Notes: generated by a model not told the origin, from the letters alone. Counted from the stretch's first letter, positions 43,409 to 51,988 are shown. The stretch: DNA of 64,000 nt from Granulicella mallensis (GCF_014203225.1 NZ_JACHIO010000023.1:37603-101602), one strand, 5' to 3'. Translations and numbers: made by a program.

Positions 43409-44575
43409 ATGCACAAGCGCAATTTCGTTCTCGCTCTCATCCTCATCGCCGCGCCCATCCTTCGCGCGCAGACAGCCAGCCCGCTCCACCCCGAGCAGCA
43501 CGAGTTCGTCCTGCACAACTTCAAGACCGAGTCCGGCGTCGTGCTTCCCGAAGCGCGCATCGTCTATGGCACCTACGGTCAGCTCGATGCTGCGGGCGAC
43601 AACGCCATCCTGCTCCCATCGCACTACATGGCCAGGCTCACCGGCTATGAGTGGCTCATGAAGACTCCCGACTATCCTAACGGCGCTCTCGACACCACAA
43701 AGCTCTTCCTCATCACCTCCGAGCTCTTCGGGAACGGCCGCTCCTCTTCGCCCAGCAATACGCCCGAGCCTTTCCACGGCCCACGTTTCCCTGTGATGAC
43801 CATCCGGGACAACGTCAACGCCGTGCACCAGATGCTCACCGAGCAACTGCACATCAAGCACCTGCGTGCCGTCATCGGCTTCTCCATGGGAGCGCAACAG
43901 GCATTTCAGTGGGCTGTCAGTTATCCCACCTACATGGATCGCATCGTCGCCACCTCCGGCACGGCGAAGACCTATGGCCATGGCATCGTCCGTCTCGAAG
44001 GCCAGATCGCGGCGATTACCGCTGACTCCACCTTCAATCACGGCGACTACACAGCTCCCCCGCAAAAAGGCCTCGAAGCCTTCGGTGTCGTCTGGCTCGG
44101 CTGGCTGCACTCGCAGGAATGGTGGCGTCAGGAGCTGTGGCGTAGCCCCGATCGCCCCAACCTCACGCTCCAGCAGGTCATCGACAACGCGCGTCACAAC
44201 TTCATTCCCGGAGCCGACGCCAACAACCTCATCCTGCAGTGCCGCACCTGGGAGGCGAACAACGTTGGCGACACTCCCGCCTCCTCCGCTGGCGCCCCAC
44301 CCTCTGAAGCCCACCCAGCCTTCAACGGCGACGAGAAGAAGGCGCTCGCCTCCATCAAAGTTCCCGTGCTTTACATGCCCTCGGCTACAGATCTCTACTT
44401 CCCTGTCACTGACGCTCGCTACGAAGCGCAGTACATTCCAGGTGTAACGCTGCTCCCCATTCCCTCCCTGTGGGGCCATCCGGCTGGGGCAGGCGCAAGT
44501 CCAGCCGATAAGGACTTTCTGAACAAGAACATCACAGCCTTCCTCGCGGGCGAGACCATCGCAACGGACAAATAA
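43409..44575 (+). CDS. secreted homoserine-O-acetyltransferase-like alpha/beta hydrolase
   Basis: The 388-aa protein has a signal peptide ending R-A-Q-T and CAGGAG 7 nt before the ATG. It follows the MetX-type fold: Y-G-x-Y-G in the N-terminal part, the nucleophile elbow G-F-S-M-G-A-Q-Q-A with Ser159, an aspartate in S-A-T-D-L-Y-F-P and a histidine in L-W-G-H-P. Cytoplasmic MetX proteins have no signal peptide, so this exported member more likely acts as an esterase or hydrolase. A hairpin follows at 44595-44619. It lies in the older island segment. Confidence 0.75.
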   Translation: MHKRNFVLALILIAAPILRAQTASPLHPEQHEFVLHNFKTESGVVLPEARIVYGTYGQLDAAGDNAILLPSHYMARLTGYEWLMKTPDYPNGALDTTKLFLITSELFGNGRSSSPSNTPEPFHGPRFPVMTIRDNVNAVHQMLTEQLHIKHLRAVIGFSMGAQQAFQWAVSYPTYMDRIVATSGTAKTYGHGIVRLEGQIAAITADSTFNHGDYTAPPQKGLEAFGVVWLGWLHSQEWWRQELWRSPDRPNLTLQQVIDNARHNFIPGADANNLILQCRTWEANNVGDTPASSAGAPPSEAHPAFNGDEKKALASIKVPVLYMPSATDLYFPVTDARYEAQYIPGVTLLPIPSLWGHPAGAGASPADKDFLNKNITAFLAGETIATDK

Positions 44576-44594
44576 TCATCACCAGACAAAGAGA

Positions 44595-44619
44595 GCCGCA
44601 GCCAAACCTCGGCTGCGGC
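44595..44619 (+). terminator. hairpin after the MetX-like gene
   Basis: A 9-bp stem, GCCGCAGCC with GGCTGCGGC, and a 7-nt loop lie 20 bp after the stop codon. There is no long T-run, so termination would be weak or Rho-assisted. Confidence 0.6.
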
Positions 44620-44692
44620 GTCCATTACCGCGCTGCTGCAATCCCATCGGAGACAGAGCCATCGTGCACCTTAGCGGTTATAAGATCGAAAA

Positions 44693-45778
44693 ATGCGATT
44701 TCACCTCACCGCCCTCTTTGTTTTGGTCTCTTTTGTTTTGCCATGTCTGGCACAAACGCAAGCGAAGCGATCGCAAACGGCAGACAGGTCGCAACAGGTC
44801 CAGGCAACAGCCCGCGTACTCGCAGAAACCTATGATGAGAACACCGGCCTCTTTCGCGGCACCGGTTGGTGGAACTCCGCCAACGGGATCTCAGCTCTCG
44901 TCGAGGCCGCCCGCGTGCTCCACACCACCGAATTCGACGCTATCTTCCAAACCACTTTTAGCGCAGCGCAACATCAAGCTTCCGGCTTCCGGAATGAATT
45001 CTACGACGACGAGGGTTGGTGGGCGCTCGCATGGCTGGACGTCTATGATCTCCGCGGTGACAGACGCAATTTAGAGATGTCGAAATCGATCTTCGACGAC
45101 ATGACGACCGGCTGGTCGGACACGTGTGGGGGCGGCATCTGGTGGAAGAAGAACGTGCGTTACAAGAACGCCATTGCCAACGAGCTCTTTCTATCCGTCG
45201 CCGTGCGCCTTGCCGCTACCACATCAGGCCAGGACCGTGCCCGGTATCTTGACTGGGCACAGAAAGAGGAACGCTGGTTCGTGAACTCCGGCATGATCAA
45301 CGATCAGGGTCTTATCAACGATGGTCTTGACTCTGCCTGCCACAACAATCATGCGACCACGTGGACGTACAACCAGGGCGTTGTCTTATCCGGACTCTCA
45401 GGGCTGTCCAAACTCACGCATGATCCCGCGCCTTTGCAGCTCGCCGACCACATAGCAGCAGCCGTGGGACGGCAACTCGTCGATGCACAGGGCATCTTGC
45501 ACGATCCGTGCGAGTCGGACTGCGGGGGTGACGGTGTGCAGTTCAAGGGCATTTTGGTGAGGAACCTCGTTACGCTTCAGCAAGCTCACCCATCTCCGGA
45601 GATCGTTACGTTGCTCGATCAAAACGCAGAGAGCGTCTGGAGGAATGCCAGAACAGAAAATGGGCATTTCTCAGTGAACTGGGCCGGTCCGCCGCAGGAT
45701 AGCGGAACAGGCAGCCTGATCTCCGCCTTAGACGCCCTGACTGCTCAAGTCCTCGTTGAGCAGTCAAAGAGACGATAG
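44693..45778 (+). CDS. secreted GH76 family alpha-1,6-mannanase
   Basis: The 361-aa protein has a signal peptide ending C-L-A-Q. The GH76 hallmark is present: adjacent catalytic aspartates in Y-D-D-E-G-W-W (D105, D106). It is followed by a W-L-D-V-Y-D-L stretch, C-G-G-G-I-W-W and Y-K-N-A-I-A-N-E-L, all typical of the (alpha/alpha)6 barrel. GH76 enzymes cut the alpha-1,6-mannan backbone of yeast mannan. A GH92 mannosidase and a TonB receptor lie 2-8 kb away, so the products could be used jointly, although this gene sits in the tRNA-Leu island and points the other way. Confidence 0.88.
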   Translation: MRFHLTALFVLVSFVLPCLAQTQAKRSQTADRSQQVQATARVLAETYDENTGLFRGTGWWNSANGISALVEAARVLHTTEFDAIFQTTFSAAQHQASGFRNEFYDDEGWWALAWLDVYDLRGDRRNLEMSKSIFDDMTTGWSDTCGGGIWWKKNVRYKNAIANELFLSVAVRLAATTSGQDRARYLDWAQKEERWFVNSGMINDQGLINDGLDSACHNNHATTWTYNQGVVLSGLSGLSKLTHDPAPLQLADHIAAAVGRQLVDAQGILHDPCESDCGGDGVQFKGILVRNLVTLQQAHPSPEIVTLLDQNAESVWRNARTENGHFSVNWAGPPQDSGTGSLISALDALTAQVLVEQSKRR

Positions 45779-45823
45779 CTCTGCAGAACCACCAGTTGCA
45801 CCCAGTGCTACACTTGATTCATA

Positions 45824-46207
45824 ATGACTGGATCACCAACAGGTATGGTGCGGGCGTTCAAAACATCGTGGTTTGCGAAGGCGGCACGAAAGGCGCATAT
45901 CACGGACGAGGAGCTTTGCGTTGCGATCTCGCAGGTTGCGATGGGGCAGGCGGATGATCTGGGCGGTGGTGTCTACAAGAAACGCCTACGCAAGAACCAA
46001 TACCGCTCGATCATTTTGGCGAGGATCGGAACGTTCTGGGTCTACGAGTATCTGTTCGCCAAGCAGGATCGGGCCAACATCGACGACGATGAACTGGTGG
46101 AGTTTCGCAAGCTGGTGAAAGCCTATGGAACAATCACCCCGAAGCAGATCAATCTGCTTCTACAAGATCAAGCCTGGATGGAGATTTGCAATGGCAACCA
46201 AGCGTAA
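45824..46207 (+). CDS. RelE/HigB-type toxin
   Basis: The 127-aa protein shows the features of a RelE-like mRNA interferase: an F-K-T-x-W-F segment, Y-K-K-R-L-(R/K) and the strand R-S-I-I-L-A-R. The final 17 bp overlap the antitoxin gene (start 46191), so toxin and antitoxin are coupled in the toxin-first order seen in higBA-like operons. It sits near the inner att copy B and may stabilise the island. Activity has not been shown. Confidence 0.75.
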   Translation: MTGSPTGMVRAFKTSWFAKAARKAHITDEELCVAISQVAMGQADDLGGGVYKKRLRKNQYRSIILARIGTFWVYEYLFAKQDRANIDDDELVEFRKLVKAYGTITPKQINLLLQDQAWMEICNGNQA

Positions 46208-46514
46208 ATTCAAGAGCGATGCCTTTGAGGCGATTCACTCTTCCGCTGCGGCTCTGCATAAAGTCGGAGCAATCGACAAGACCACCATGAAGCACTTCGA
46301 TGAATCCTGCCTCACTGCGCCACCAGCTCTGAAGCCAGACCAGATTAAGAAGCTTCGGTTGCGCCATCATGTGAGCCAACCCGTTTTTGCCCGTTATCTG
46401 AACACCAGTGAGTCCACCGTCGAAAAGTGGGAGACGGGAGCGAAGCAGCCGAGTGGGATGGCTTTGAAGCTTTTATTCGTAGTGGAGAAGCACGGTTTAG
46501 AAGCACTCTCATAG
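46191..46514 (+). CDS. HTH (XRE-type) antitoxin / regulator
   Basis: The 107-aa protein has a C-terminal helix-turn-helix (I-K-K-L-R, then V-S-Q-P-V-F-A-R-Y-L-N-T-S-E-S-T-V-E-K-W-E type) as in HigA- or NadS-like antitoxins. It begins with the ATG at 46191, inside the last codons of the toxin gene. An in-frame ATG at 46125 would lie deeper in the toxin gene and is less likely. It probably binds its own promoter. Confidence 0.78.
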   Translation: MATKRKFKSDAFEAIHSSAAALHKVGAIDKTTMKHFDESCLTAPPALKPDQIKKLRLRHHVSQPVFARYLNTSESTVEKWETGAKQPSGMALKLLFVVEKHGLEALS

Positions 46515-46592
46515 CGAGGTTGCCGCGCCTGTTCGCAAATACTTTGACCATTTTAAAAGGTGCCGCGAAAACTTCGTAAGCTATTGACTATA

Positions 46593-46649
46593 TGGTGCCC
46601 GGAGGGGGACTTGAACCCCCACGACCGGTTAAGGTCTGCGGATTTTAAG
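46593..46649 (-). repeat. tRNA-Leu 3' end duplicate: attachment-site copy B
   Basis: These 57 bp match the tRNA-Leu gene (54005-54061) with one mismatch (a G for T in the variable arm), including the CCA-encoding end. After GATTTTAAG the sequence diverges completely. It is the left attachment site of the integrase-bearing segment. Confidence 0.88.
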
Positions 46650-46677
46650 ACCCCTTCGGCGCTATTTGCTTTCCCTA

Positions 46678-46703
46678 GAATACCCCTGTTTTCGGGGGTA
46701 TTC
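46678..46703. terminator. bidirectional terminator-like hairpin inside the att B end
   Basis: A 10-bp stem, GAATACCCC(C/T) with GGGGGTATTC, encloses a short loop rich in T. It lies 28 bp inside the island edge and separates the TA genes from the next cargo gene. Confidence 0.65.
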
Positions 46704-46804
46704 CTATTTATGCCCGTTTGGTTTGTGAGGTTCGGTGACGGTAGATTATGGTCGAATGGTCACGATACTGGTCACGCTTCTGCCACTTCCTGTATTCATG
46801 GAAG

Positions 46805-47350
46805 ATGCACACACTTGAGGCTGTGAAAGTTGCTCTCCATAACGCTTCCGATCTGACCCTGCTTGGAATCATCCTTGTATTCGTGATGTCCGCGACGAAT
46901 CTCGCTTTGACACTCTTCTATACTTGGCGAAATACGAGAAAAACCAATTTTATCAACACGGTCACCTCGTCCCGAATAGAGTGGATCGGCTCCCTCAGAG
47001 AGAAAATGTCGAATTTCATTGCGACAGCAATTGCTCTCAAATACATCCCTGCAAACGACCCCAGAGCTGAGAACAAGAGGGTTGAGCTGGACTCGCTGCG
47101 ATATTCGATATTTCTGCACTTGAACCCGGACACAGAACCAGACAAAGAAATTCAGTCGCTTGTCTTAGATTTACACTCCGGCACAGAAGCAACGGCAATT
47201 GTGCGGCTGCGAAGCCTAACCCAGCGCTATTTCAAGAATGAGTGGGAACGTGTGAAGGATGAAGCCGAAGATGGACGGCTGAAAGCCAAACGGATAGATC
47301 ACAAGGAGGCGGCATCTCTGGCGACCCAATCATCTCAAAAAGCGGTCTAG
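46805..47350 (+). CDS. hypothetical single-pass membrane protein (island cargo)
   Basis: The 181-aa protein starts at an ATG with GGAAG upstream. One hydrophobic helix lies at about residues 17-40 (L-G-I-I-L-V-F-V-M-S-A), followed by a cytoplasmic, charged, mostly helical domain. No family was recognised. It is the first gene inside attachment site B. Confidence 0.55.
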   Translation: MHTLEAVKVALHNASDLTLLGIILVFVMSATNLALTLFYTWRNTRKTNFINTVTSSRIEWIGSLREKMSNFIATAIALKYIPANDPRAENKRVELDSLRYSIFLHLNPDTEPDKEIQSLVLDLHSGTEATAIVRLRSLTQRYFKNEWERVKDEAEDGRLKAKRIDHKEAASLATQSSQKAV

Positions 47351-47434
47351 CCTAAAACTGGCTCGATCTCCCGGCAAGTTCTACAGACATCCGGCACCCT
47401 CCCGCACCCCAGGCAGCTACTAATCCCTCGGCTC

Positions 47435-48067
47435 TCATTTTCCGCCGATATCCTGATCCAGCGCCAGCACTTCATCAATGCTCATCCCCATCTTGACGCT
47501 AAACGCAAAATCCGACGCGCTACAGGCTTGCTCATAGTCCCGCGCGAGTCTCCGAAAGGTTCTATGGTGCATCCCTTTGCGTCGAAACAACGGATCGAAC
47601 AGACACCCCCATCCCCCACACCGTTCCCTGATCTTCCATGCGCGAGATTCCGCACGGTCGCCGCGAGATTCATGCTGACAAGGATAGGCAAGCCGATAGC
47701 AGTGGCGACAGGCGAAGATTCTCCCACCGTAGAGAACCGCCACGCGTCGCCCGCAACCTCTCGCCGGACAGCGAAACCAGACCCGTTCTCCCCCGTATTG
47801 GCACGGCGTCCGTTCCAGCAAGATTGGATATTCTTGGTCAGTCCCGCCCTCACCCGCGCCACCATGACGATATTTCAGGGTCACGCGGTCAGCTTCAGGG
47901 CAGATGCTGATACTTCCAACGGATTCCCCGTTCCGTGACCACCGCCAAAGGAACGAATAGCGCCGCTCCAGCACCCCATCTCTCTGCAATCGCCTCACGT
48001 CGAGTTGTCGATAGTCGGCGGTCGTTTCTTGTGATGCGCAACGTCTGCCGCTGCCATATCCCCCCAT
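47435..48067 (-). CDS. zinc-ribbon protein of unknown function, typical of integrated elements
   Basis: The 210-aa protein begins M-G-G-Y-G-S-G-R, with GGGAG 5 nt upstream of the ATG at 48067; longer frames upstream lack this. Cysteine pairs in F-R-C-P-A-x-x-C-G and F-A-C-R-H-C-Y form a probable zinc ribbon. The same N-terminal signature and cysteine pattern recur in proteins of phage and integrative elements; their role is unknown. Confidence 0.65.
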   Translation of the reverse strand: MGGYGSGRRCASQETTADYRQLDVRRLQRDGVLERRYSFLWRWSRNGESVGSISICPEADRVTLKYRHGGAGEGGTDQEYPILLERTPCQYGGERVWFRCPARGCGRRVAVLYGGRIFACRHCYRLAYPCQHESRGDRAESRAWKIRERCGGWGCLFDPLFRRKGMHHRTFRRLARDYEQACSASDFAFSVKMGMSIDEVLALDQDIGGK

Positions 48068-48193
48068 ACATTGTTCTCCCGGAAGATTCATCGAAATCAA
48101 TAGGCAAATCGGGGTCGGTTTCGAATCATTAAACCCCCGAAAAATCATCTTCCCTATGACAGGATTGCAAACTTCCACTGTCGGCTGCCAGTT

Positions 48194-48484
48194 TCACATA
48201 TTTACGGGCTTGTACTTCCGTGGGTTCAAGAGGTGCATCTTCCAACGGCGGACATCGATCTTCAGTCCAATCGCCTTGCGTTGCGCTCTCCGCCCAGGGC
48301 CATCCGGCACGGCCTCTCGTTCGAGCCTTAGCGCTCGCACTTCGTCCGCGATCTGCTCGGCTAACGCTTCGCGCTCTTTCGGATCGTTTGAGAATGACGA
48401 GGATTTCAGATTAGTCTCGGCCAAAGCGTTCCCTTTCTCTTTGGTGTCTATCACCGCCATGTCGAGATTGCGCTTACGACTCAT
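48194..48484 (-). CDS. small charged hypothetical protein
   Basis: The 96-aa product is rich in K, R, E and A and probably helical throughout. No ribosome site or family was recognised. It lies between two minus-strand genes of the island. Confidence 0.45.
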   Translation of the reverse strand: MSRKRNLDMAVIDTKEKGNALAETNLKSSSFSNDPKEREALAEQIADEVRALRLEREAVPDGPGRRAQRKAIGLKIDVRRWKMHLLNPRKYKPVNM

Positions 48485-48520
48485 ATTGCTATTGTGGCAC
48501 TTACGGAACCTAATGCGTTT

Positions 48521-48736
48521 TCAGAGACGTCCAAAAAGTTCGGGAAGAGGCGTCTTTAGTCCTTTCGCAACCCTCTCGATATTCAACAGCGAGACGTTTC
48601 GCACCCCGCGTTCAATCCCGCTGTAATACGTCCGATGCAACCCGCAGCGTTCGGCGGCCTCTTCCTGATTGATCTCCTGCTCCTCGCGAATGCGACGAAT
48701 AGCGCGACCAAACCGAATGCGAATATCTACGGGCAT
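48521..48736 (-). CDS. XRE-family transcriptional regulator
   Basis: The 71-aa protein is a single helix-turn-helix domain (I-R-R-I-R-E-E, N-Q-E-E-A-A-E-R-C-G-L-H-R-T-Y-Y-S-G-I-E-R-G), as in small restriction-system controller proteins and phage-like regulators. It is divergent from the membrane protein at 48836; the 99-bp gap holds an inverted repeat GTGTA/TACAC (48756-48774) that could be its operator. No restriction enzyme or methylase gene is seen in the island. Confidence 0.8.
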   Translation of the reverse strand: MPVDIRIRFGRAIRRIREEQEINQEEAAERCGLHRTYYSGIERGVRNVSLLNIERVAKGLKTPLPELFGRL

Positions 48737-48835
48737 TGGGTCTTATCATCGAATCGTGTAGCCTATGCGTACACATCCGATGAGTCACATTGATAAAGGC
48801 TTGTCGGCGAATCAAAGTCCAGAAGGGTTTAACTG

Positions 48836-49654
48836 ATGAGACGGCCATTTGGAACATTAGCGCTCGGGCTTGCCACCGCCGCAATCATTGTCGTCTTTCG
48901 TCAGCTTGGAGGCTTTACCCTCTCAGCCTCAATCTTGCTCGGAGGCTGCTTCGCCATTCTTGGGGCATGGGTTCATGAACTCTACAAATTAGCTGCTTTC
49001 AGGTCTTACAGCGTGCAATTCTTCATCAACTTTGAGGCGCTCCGCGAAGACTTAGGACTGGTGAAGGACACAGACCCAACCGACCGCGAACAAATTCCCT
49101 ATGAGTTGTACAACTTCACAGCCATCAGCGCGGCCTTGTTTGTCCACTATCGTGAATACGTCTACCAGACAGCGAACGAGTTGAGCCTCACTGGTAGAAA
49201 TACCCGCACCGATGACGAGTATTGTTCTGCTATCAGGTTTGGAGGCAAGATTCCCGGTAGTCTCAAGTTCTCGACAAATTGGGGAGACCCTCGAAACATC
49301 GCGTCCCAGTTTCCACGCTTCATTCTTAGCGAGGGCCGGACAGGATTTGAATTGAAAGTTCAAGTTGTTCCTGAATGGTGGTCAGAATATAAGAAACATT
49401 TGAGCAGCGAACTACGCAATCTGCCTGTGAGCTATGACGGGTTCATCGTTCTGACTCAGCTACCGTATGGTTATATTCCCGAGCATGTTCGACGATTCGA
49501 GGAGCCGGTGAGCTTTCTCTACCCGTTCGACAGAATCCATCGTCGATGGAAATCTGATCTGTCAAAGCTCGGCTGGGCTGTCACCGAGGCTGACGAGCAA
49601 ATCTCGTCTCGCTACCTGATTGCCAGATATCGGGGAATTTGGCCGGTGTCTTAG
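48836..49654 (+). CDS. hypothetical two-helix membrane protein (island cargo)
   Basis: The 272-aa protein has two closely spaced hydrophobic helices at residues about 8-45 and a soluble domain of about 220 aa with many aromatic residues. No family was recognised. N-terminal two-helix proteins with a cytoplasmic domain occur among defence effectors, but that is only a structural resemblance. It is divergent from an XRE regulator. Confidence 0.55.
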   Translation: MRRPFGTLALGLATAAIIVVFRQLGGFTLSASILLGGCFAILGAWVHELYKLAAFRSYSVQFFINFEALREDLGLVKDTDPTDREQIPYELYNFTAISAALFVHYREYVYQTANELSLTGRNTRTDDEYCSAIRFGGKIPGSLKFSTNWGDPRNIASQFPRFILSEGRTGFELKVQVVPEWWSEYKKHLSSELRNLPVSYDGFIVLTQLPYGYIPEHVRRFEEPVSFLYPFDRIHRRWKSDLSKLGWAVTEADEQISSRYLIARYRGIWPVS

Positions 49655-49796
49655 GCTCTTGTCGCACATTCTCAAGTGTTATTTTGGAATCACCGGATAG
49701 CTGCTGACTGATCCTCAGCGGCGACAAGGTGGGACGCCTTCCCGTCCCGCCTTCCTGTGTATCAAGCGCATCGGGAAGGTCACGGAAGGGTGACTT

Positions 49797-50867
49797 ATGT
49801 ACGAGAATTATGTGCCTTGGGAAAGCGGCGTCCCCGCCGATCTTCGTCCAGCCGTAAAGCATCTTCGTGAGTCATTCGATGATGCTCACCTCTATTTTGG
49901 TTCGGTGACAAAAAACTTCTGCTATGCACTCTTACATGCGGGCACAATATCGGAAGAGTCCAAAGAATATGCTGAAGCGCTCGTAAAGTTAAAAGCGCGG
50001 ATCGGCCCAATACCCTCACAGAGATTCAACGAAACAGTCGCGCAAGGAACACCTTCAGCGATATTTAAGAGCCATTTCGACTTTTATCTGGAAGGGTTGA
50101 GCGTCCAAGTTCCCCTAATCTTCAAGGCTTTGGTCAAAATTGGCCGCGCGAATGAAAACCACCTATCCACCCCCCATCTTGAATGGGCCGAATCACAAAC
50201 GAAACTCCTGATTGGCTCATACATTCACCTCATAGATATTTGGGTAAGGGCGGTGTGCGATACAGACCCCTATGACCCAGACGAAGACTTTGACGAACGA
50301 ATACACCGCACTAAGTGGCAAGCTCCCCGATTCCTCATCATGAAGCCTTCACGATATGAACCCTATGACGCGGCAAAAGCGTGGGAACGGGTAGACGCAG
50401 AAACAAGTATGCGATGGCGCAAAATGTTCTATGAACATTACGTCCTTCATCTCGAATTGAAATTGAGAAATCTAGCTGGTGAGGCTGCAGTCGAACTGGC
50501 AATGCAGCGCCAGCCAGCTACTCAGCCGACAGTCGAGCGCACCTCTCAGCAAGGCAGTCAGCACGCATCTTTGGCAACTGCCTCCGACTCGACCTTGGAA
50601 CAAGGGTTCGGTTTCTCTCCGGACTTTCGCAGCGTTCGGCACTCTGATTTGCAACACGCGCTGACGCTGGCACAGAGCCAAATGATGAGGGTACTTTGGG
50701 AAGCCCACTCAAGTGGTTATCCCGTTGTCGGCAAAGCTAGACTCTTGACTGCGATTGAAAGCGAAACCAGTGCAGTGCGGGACACTTGGAGAAAGTCCCC
50801 TCTCTGGAACACGCTCATCGTAAGTGAAAAAAAAGGGGCGTATCGTCTCAATCTTCCTAAAAAATAG
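49797..50867 (+). CDS. hypothetical protein with possible C-terminal winged helix (island cargo)
   Basis: The 356-aa protein is soluble and mostly helical with a low-complexity Q/T/S linker at about residues 235-265. The last 70 residues (L-L-T-A-I-E-S-E-T-S-A-V-R-D-T-W and G-A-Y-R-L-N) look like a winged-helix domain. No known family was recognised. It begins 142 bp after the previous gene, with GGGTGA upstream. Confidence 0.55.
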   Translation: MYENYVPWESGVPADLRPAVKHLRESFDDAHLYFGSVTKNFCYALLHAGTISEESKEYAEALVKLKARIGPIPSQRFNETVAQGTPSAIFKSHFDFYLEGLSVQVPLIFKALVKIGRANENHLSTPHLEWAESQTKLLIGSYIHLIDIWVRAVCDTDPYDPDEDFDERIHRTKWQAPRFLIMKPSRYEPYDAAKAWERVDAETSMRWRKMFYEHYVLHLELKLRNLAGEAAVELAMQRQPATQPTVERTSQQGSQHASLATASDSTLEQGFGFSPDFRSVRHSDLQHALTLAQSQMMRVLWEAHSSGYPVVGKARLLTAIESETSAVRDTWRKSPLWNTLIVSEKKGAYRLNLPKK

Positions 50868-50947
50868 CTCTATCGAATCTCACCGGGTTATTACCGCGCA
50901 AATACCGGGATAGGTCTGCTCTGTCACCGGGCATGTGCTCTAAAGTC

Positions 50948-51005
50948 GCTCCAAATAGAAACGACGCTCACCCCTTGCTTAGGGAAGGTGGGCGTCGTGT
51001 GGAGC
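50948..51005 (+). promoter_or_regulatory. structured 5' leader sequestering a ribosome site
   Basis: An inner stem ACGACGC-T-CACC with GGTG-G-GCGTCGT (50961-50972 / 50987-50998) is framed by an outer 6-bp pair GCTCCA (50948-50953) and TGGAGC (51000-51005). The outer right arm contains GGAG, the ribosome site of the gene at 51010. The structure could hold translation of the small-gene chain down. Confidence 0.55.
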
Positions 51006-51009
51006 TTCT

Positions 51010-51231
51010 ATGTCAAAAGTTGACCATACTTTATACCTCGCTGCAAGTCGTCAAATTGCTCGCGCCGTCTCGCTTCTAACCCTTGCTGAGGCTCAACTCA
51101 GTTCGGCCAGCAAATCCGCTCCAAACCGCCACCATCGCAATAAGCTCGATTGGGCAATCGTCAATCTGGCGAAACTCAGCACCTCACTGGACCGCATCCT
51201 CTCAACGCTTGAAAGCGGGTGCGACCGATGA
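51010..51231 (+). CDS. small hypothetical protein, first of a coupled chain
   Basis: The 73-aa helical protein starts 5 nt after GGAG. Its stop overlaps the next gene's start by 4 nt (ATGA type). No family recognised. It leads a chain of small genes typical of the integration/control region of integrative elements. Confidence 0.55.
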   Translation: MSKVDHTLYLAASRQIARAVSLLTLAEAQLSSASKSAPNRHHRNKLDWAIVNLAKLSTSLDRILSTLESGCDR

Positions 51232-51536
51232 GCCGACTCTGGCGGAATCACCCAACATCCCCAAACCAGCATTGCCGCTCAAACTCTTCCCTGCCGGGAC
51301 AGGTGTCGCAGCCCACCCAGGCTGACATCCTGCTAGCCATGCTCCGGGGGGCTCGCTCTCAGGGCAGCGCCGTGGAACTGCCCGCGATCATGCGGGCGGG
51401 CATCGCACAGCACGGCGCTCGCCTCTTCGAGTTAAGGGAACGCGGCTTCGTCATCGTCAACCAGATGGAGCGAGACGACGGAATCATCCGCTCTCGCTAT
51501 CGCCTCACATTCGACCCCGAAAGCGAGGGACGATGA
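51228..51536 (+). CDS. winged-helix/HTH protein of integrative element
   Basis: The 102-aa protein has a C-terminal helix-turn-helix (A-D-I-L-L-A-M-L-R, then A-R-L-F-E-L-R-E-R-G-F-V-I) as in small phage and island HTH proteins. ATG at 51228 overlaps the previous stop; an ATG at 51219 is possible. Its own stop overlaps the next gene by 4 nt. Confidence 0.6.
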   Translation: MSRLWRNHPTSPNQHCRSNSSLPGQVSQPTQADILLAMLRGARSQGSAVELPAIMRAGIAQHGARLFELRERGFVIVNQMERDDGIIRSRYRLTFDPESEGR

Positions 51537-51988
51537 GCGACCCGAACCCCAAACGCAGACGGAAAAGCGAACAAGAGCCGGAAATCACTTGGACACACAT
51601 CCCCCGGATCGAGCCGGGGGTGTACCCAGCATACTCGCGTTCCGCAAGGATCGTCCGTGACGGTTACTACAAACGCTGGTACTGCGCCGTGCAATTCGAC
51701 GTGCTCTCAGACGACCTGGCCGAAGTGCTTGCCGAACTGACCCTGTTCCTCAACATGGGCGATGCCGAAAAACCCCACGCTGGCAGGCGCGGCAACTATT
51801 GGCAGGCATGGATAACGGCTAACGGCGGGCCTCCCCAGCGCAAGGACAGGCTCTCACCCCGCGTCTTCACACGGCGTCAAGCGCGCGTCAGTATCGGGGA
51901 CACAACCAAGAATTTCAAACAGGCCCCCGTCGCTGCGTACAGCGTCGTGCGTCACGTCGTGCGATGGGAGACCGGGGGTGGAAGATGA
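51533..51988 (+). CDS. small hypothetical protein of integrative element
   Basis: The 151-aa protein is basic at both ends (K-R-R-R-K near residue 7; R-R-Q-A-R near residue 113) and contains W-x-A-W-I-T and a Y-Y-K-R-W stretch. No family name can be given, though it lies in the slot where elements keep replication or single-strand-binding accessories. It overlaps the previous gene by 4 nt and the next candidate by 4 nt. Confidence 0.55.
   Translation: MSDPNPKRRRKSEQEPEITWTHIPRIEPGVYPAYSRSARIVRDGYYKRWYCAVQFDVLSDDLAEVLAELTLFLNMGDAEKPHAGRRGNYWQAWITANGGPPQRKDRLSPRVFTRRQARVSIGDTTKNFKQAPVAAYSVVRHVVRWETGGGR

Noticed and set aside
43349..44479. Minus-strand ORF of 376 aa
   Set aside because: Antisense to the MetX-like gene, which has a signal peptide and catalytic motifs; the shadow has none.
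46560..46826. 88-aa ORF across the tRNA fragment B
   Set aside because: It encodes the peptide translation of a tRNA end (G-D-L-N-P-H-D-R), a common false gene. The same applies to 42883-43083 and 53836-54060.
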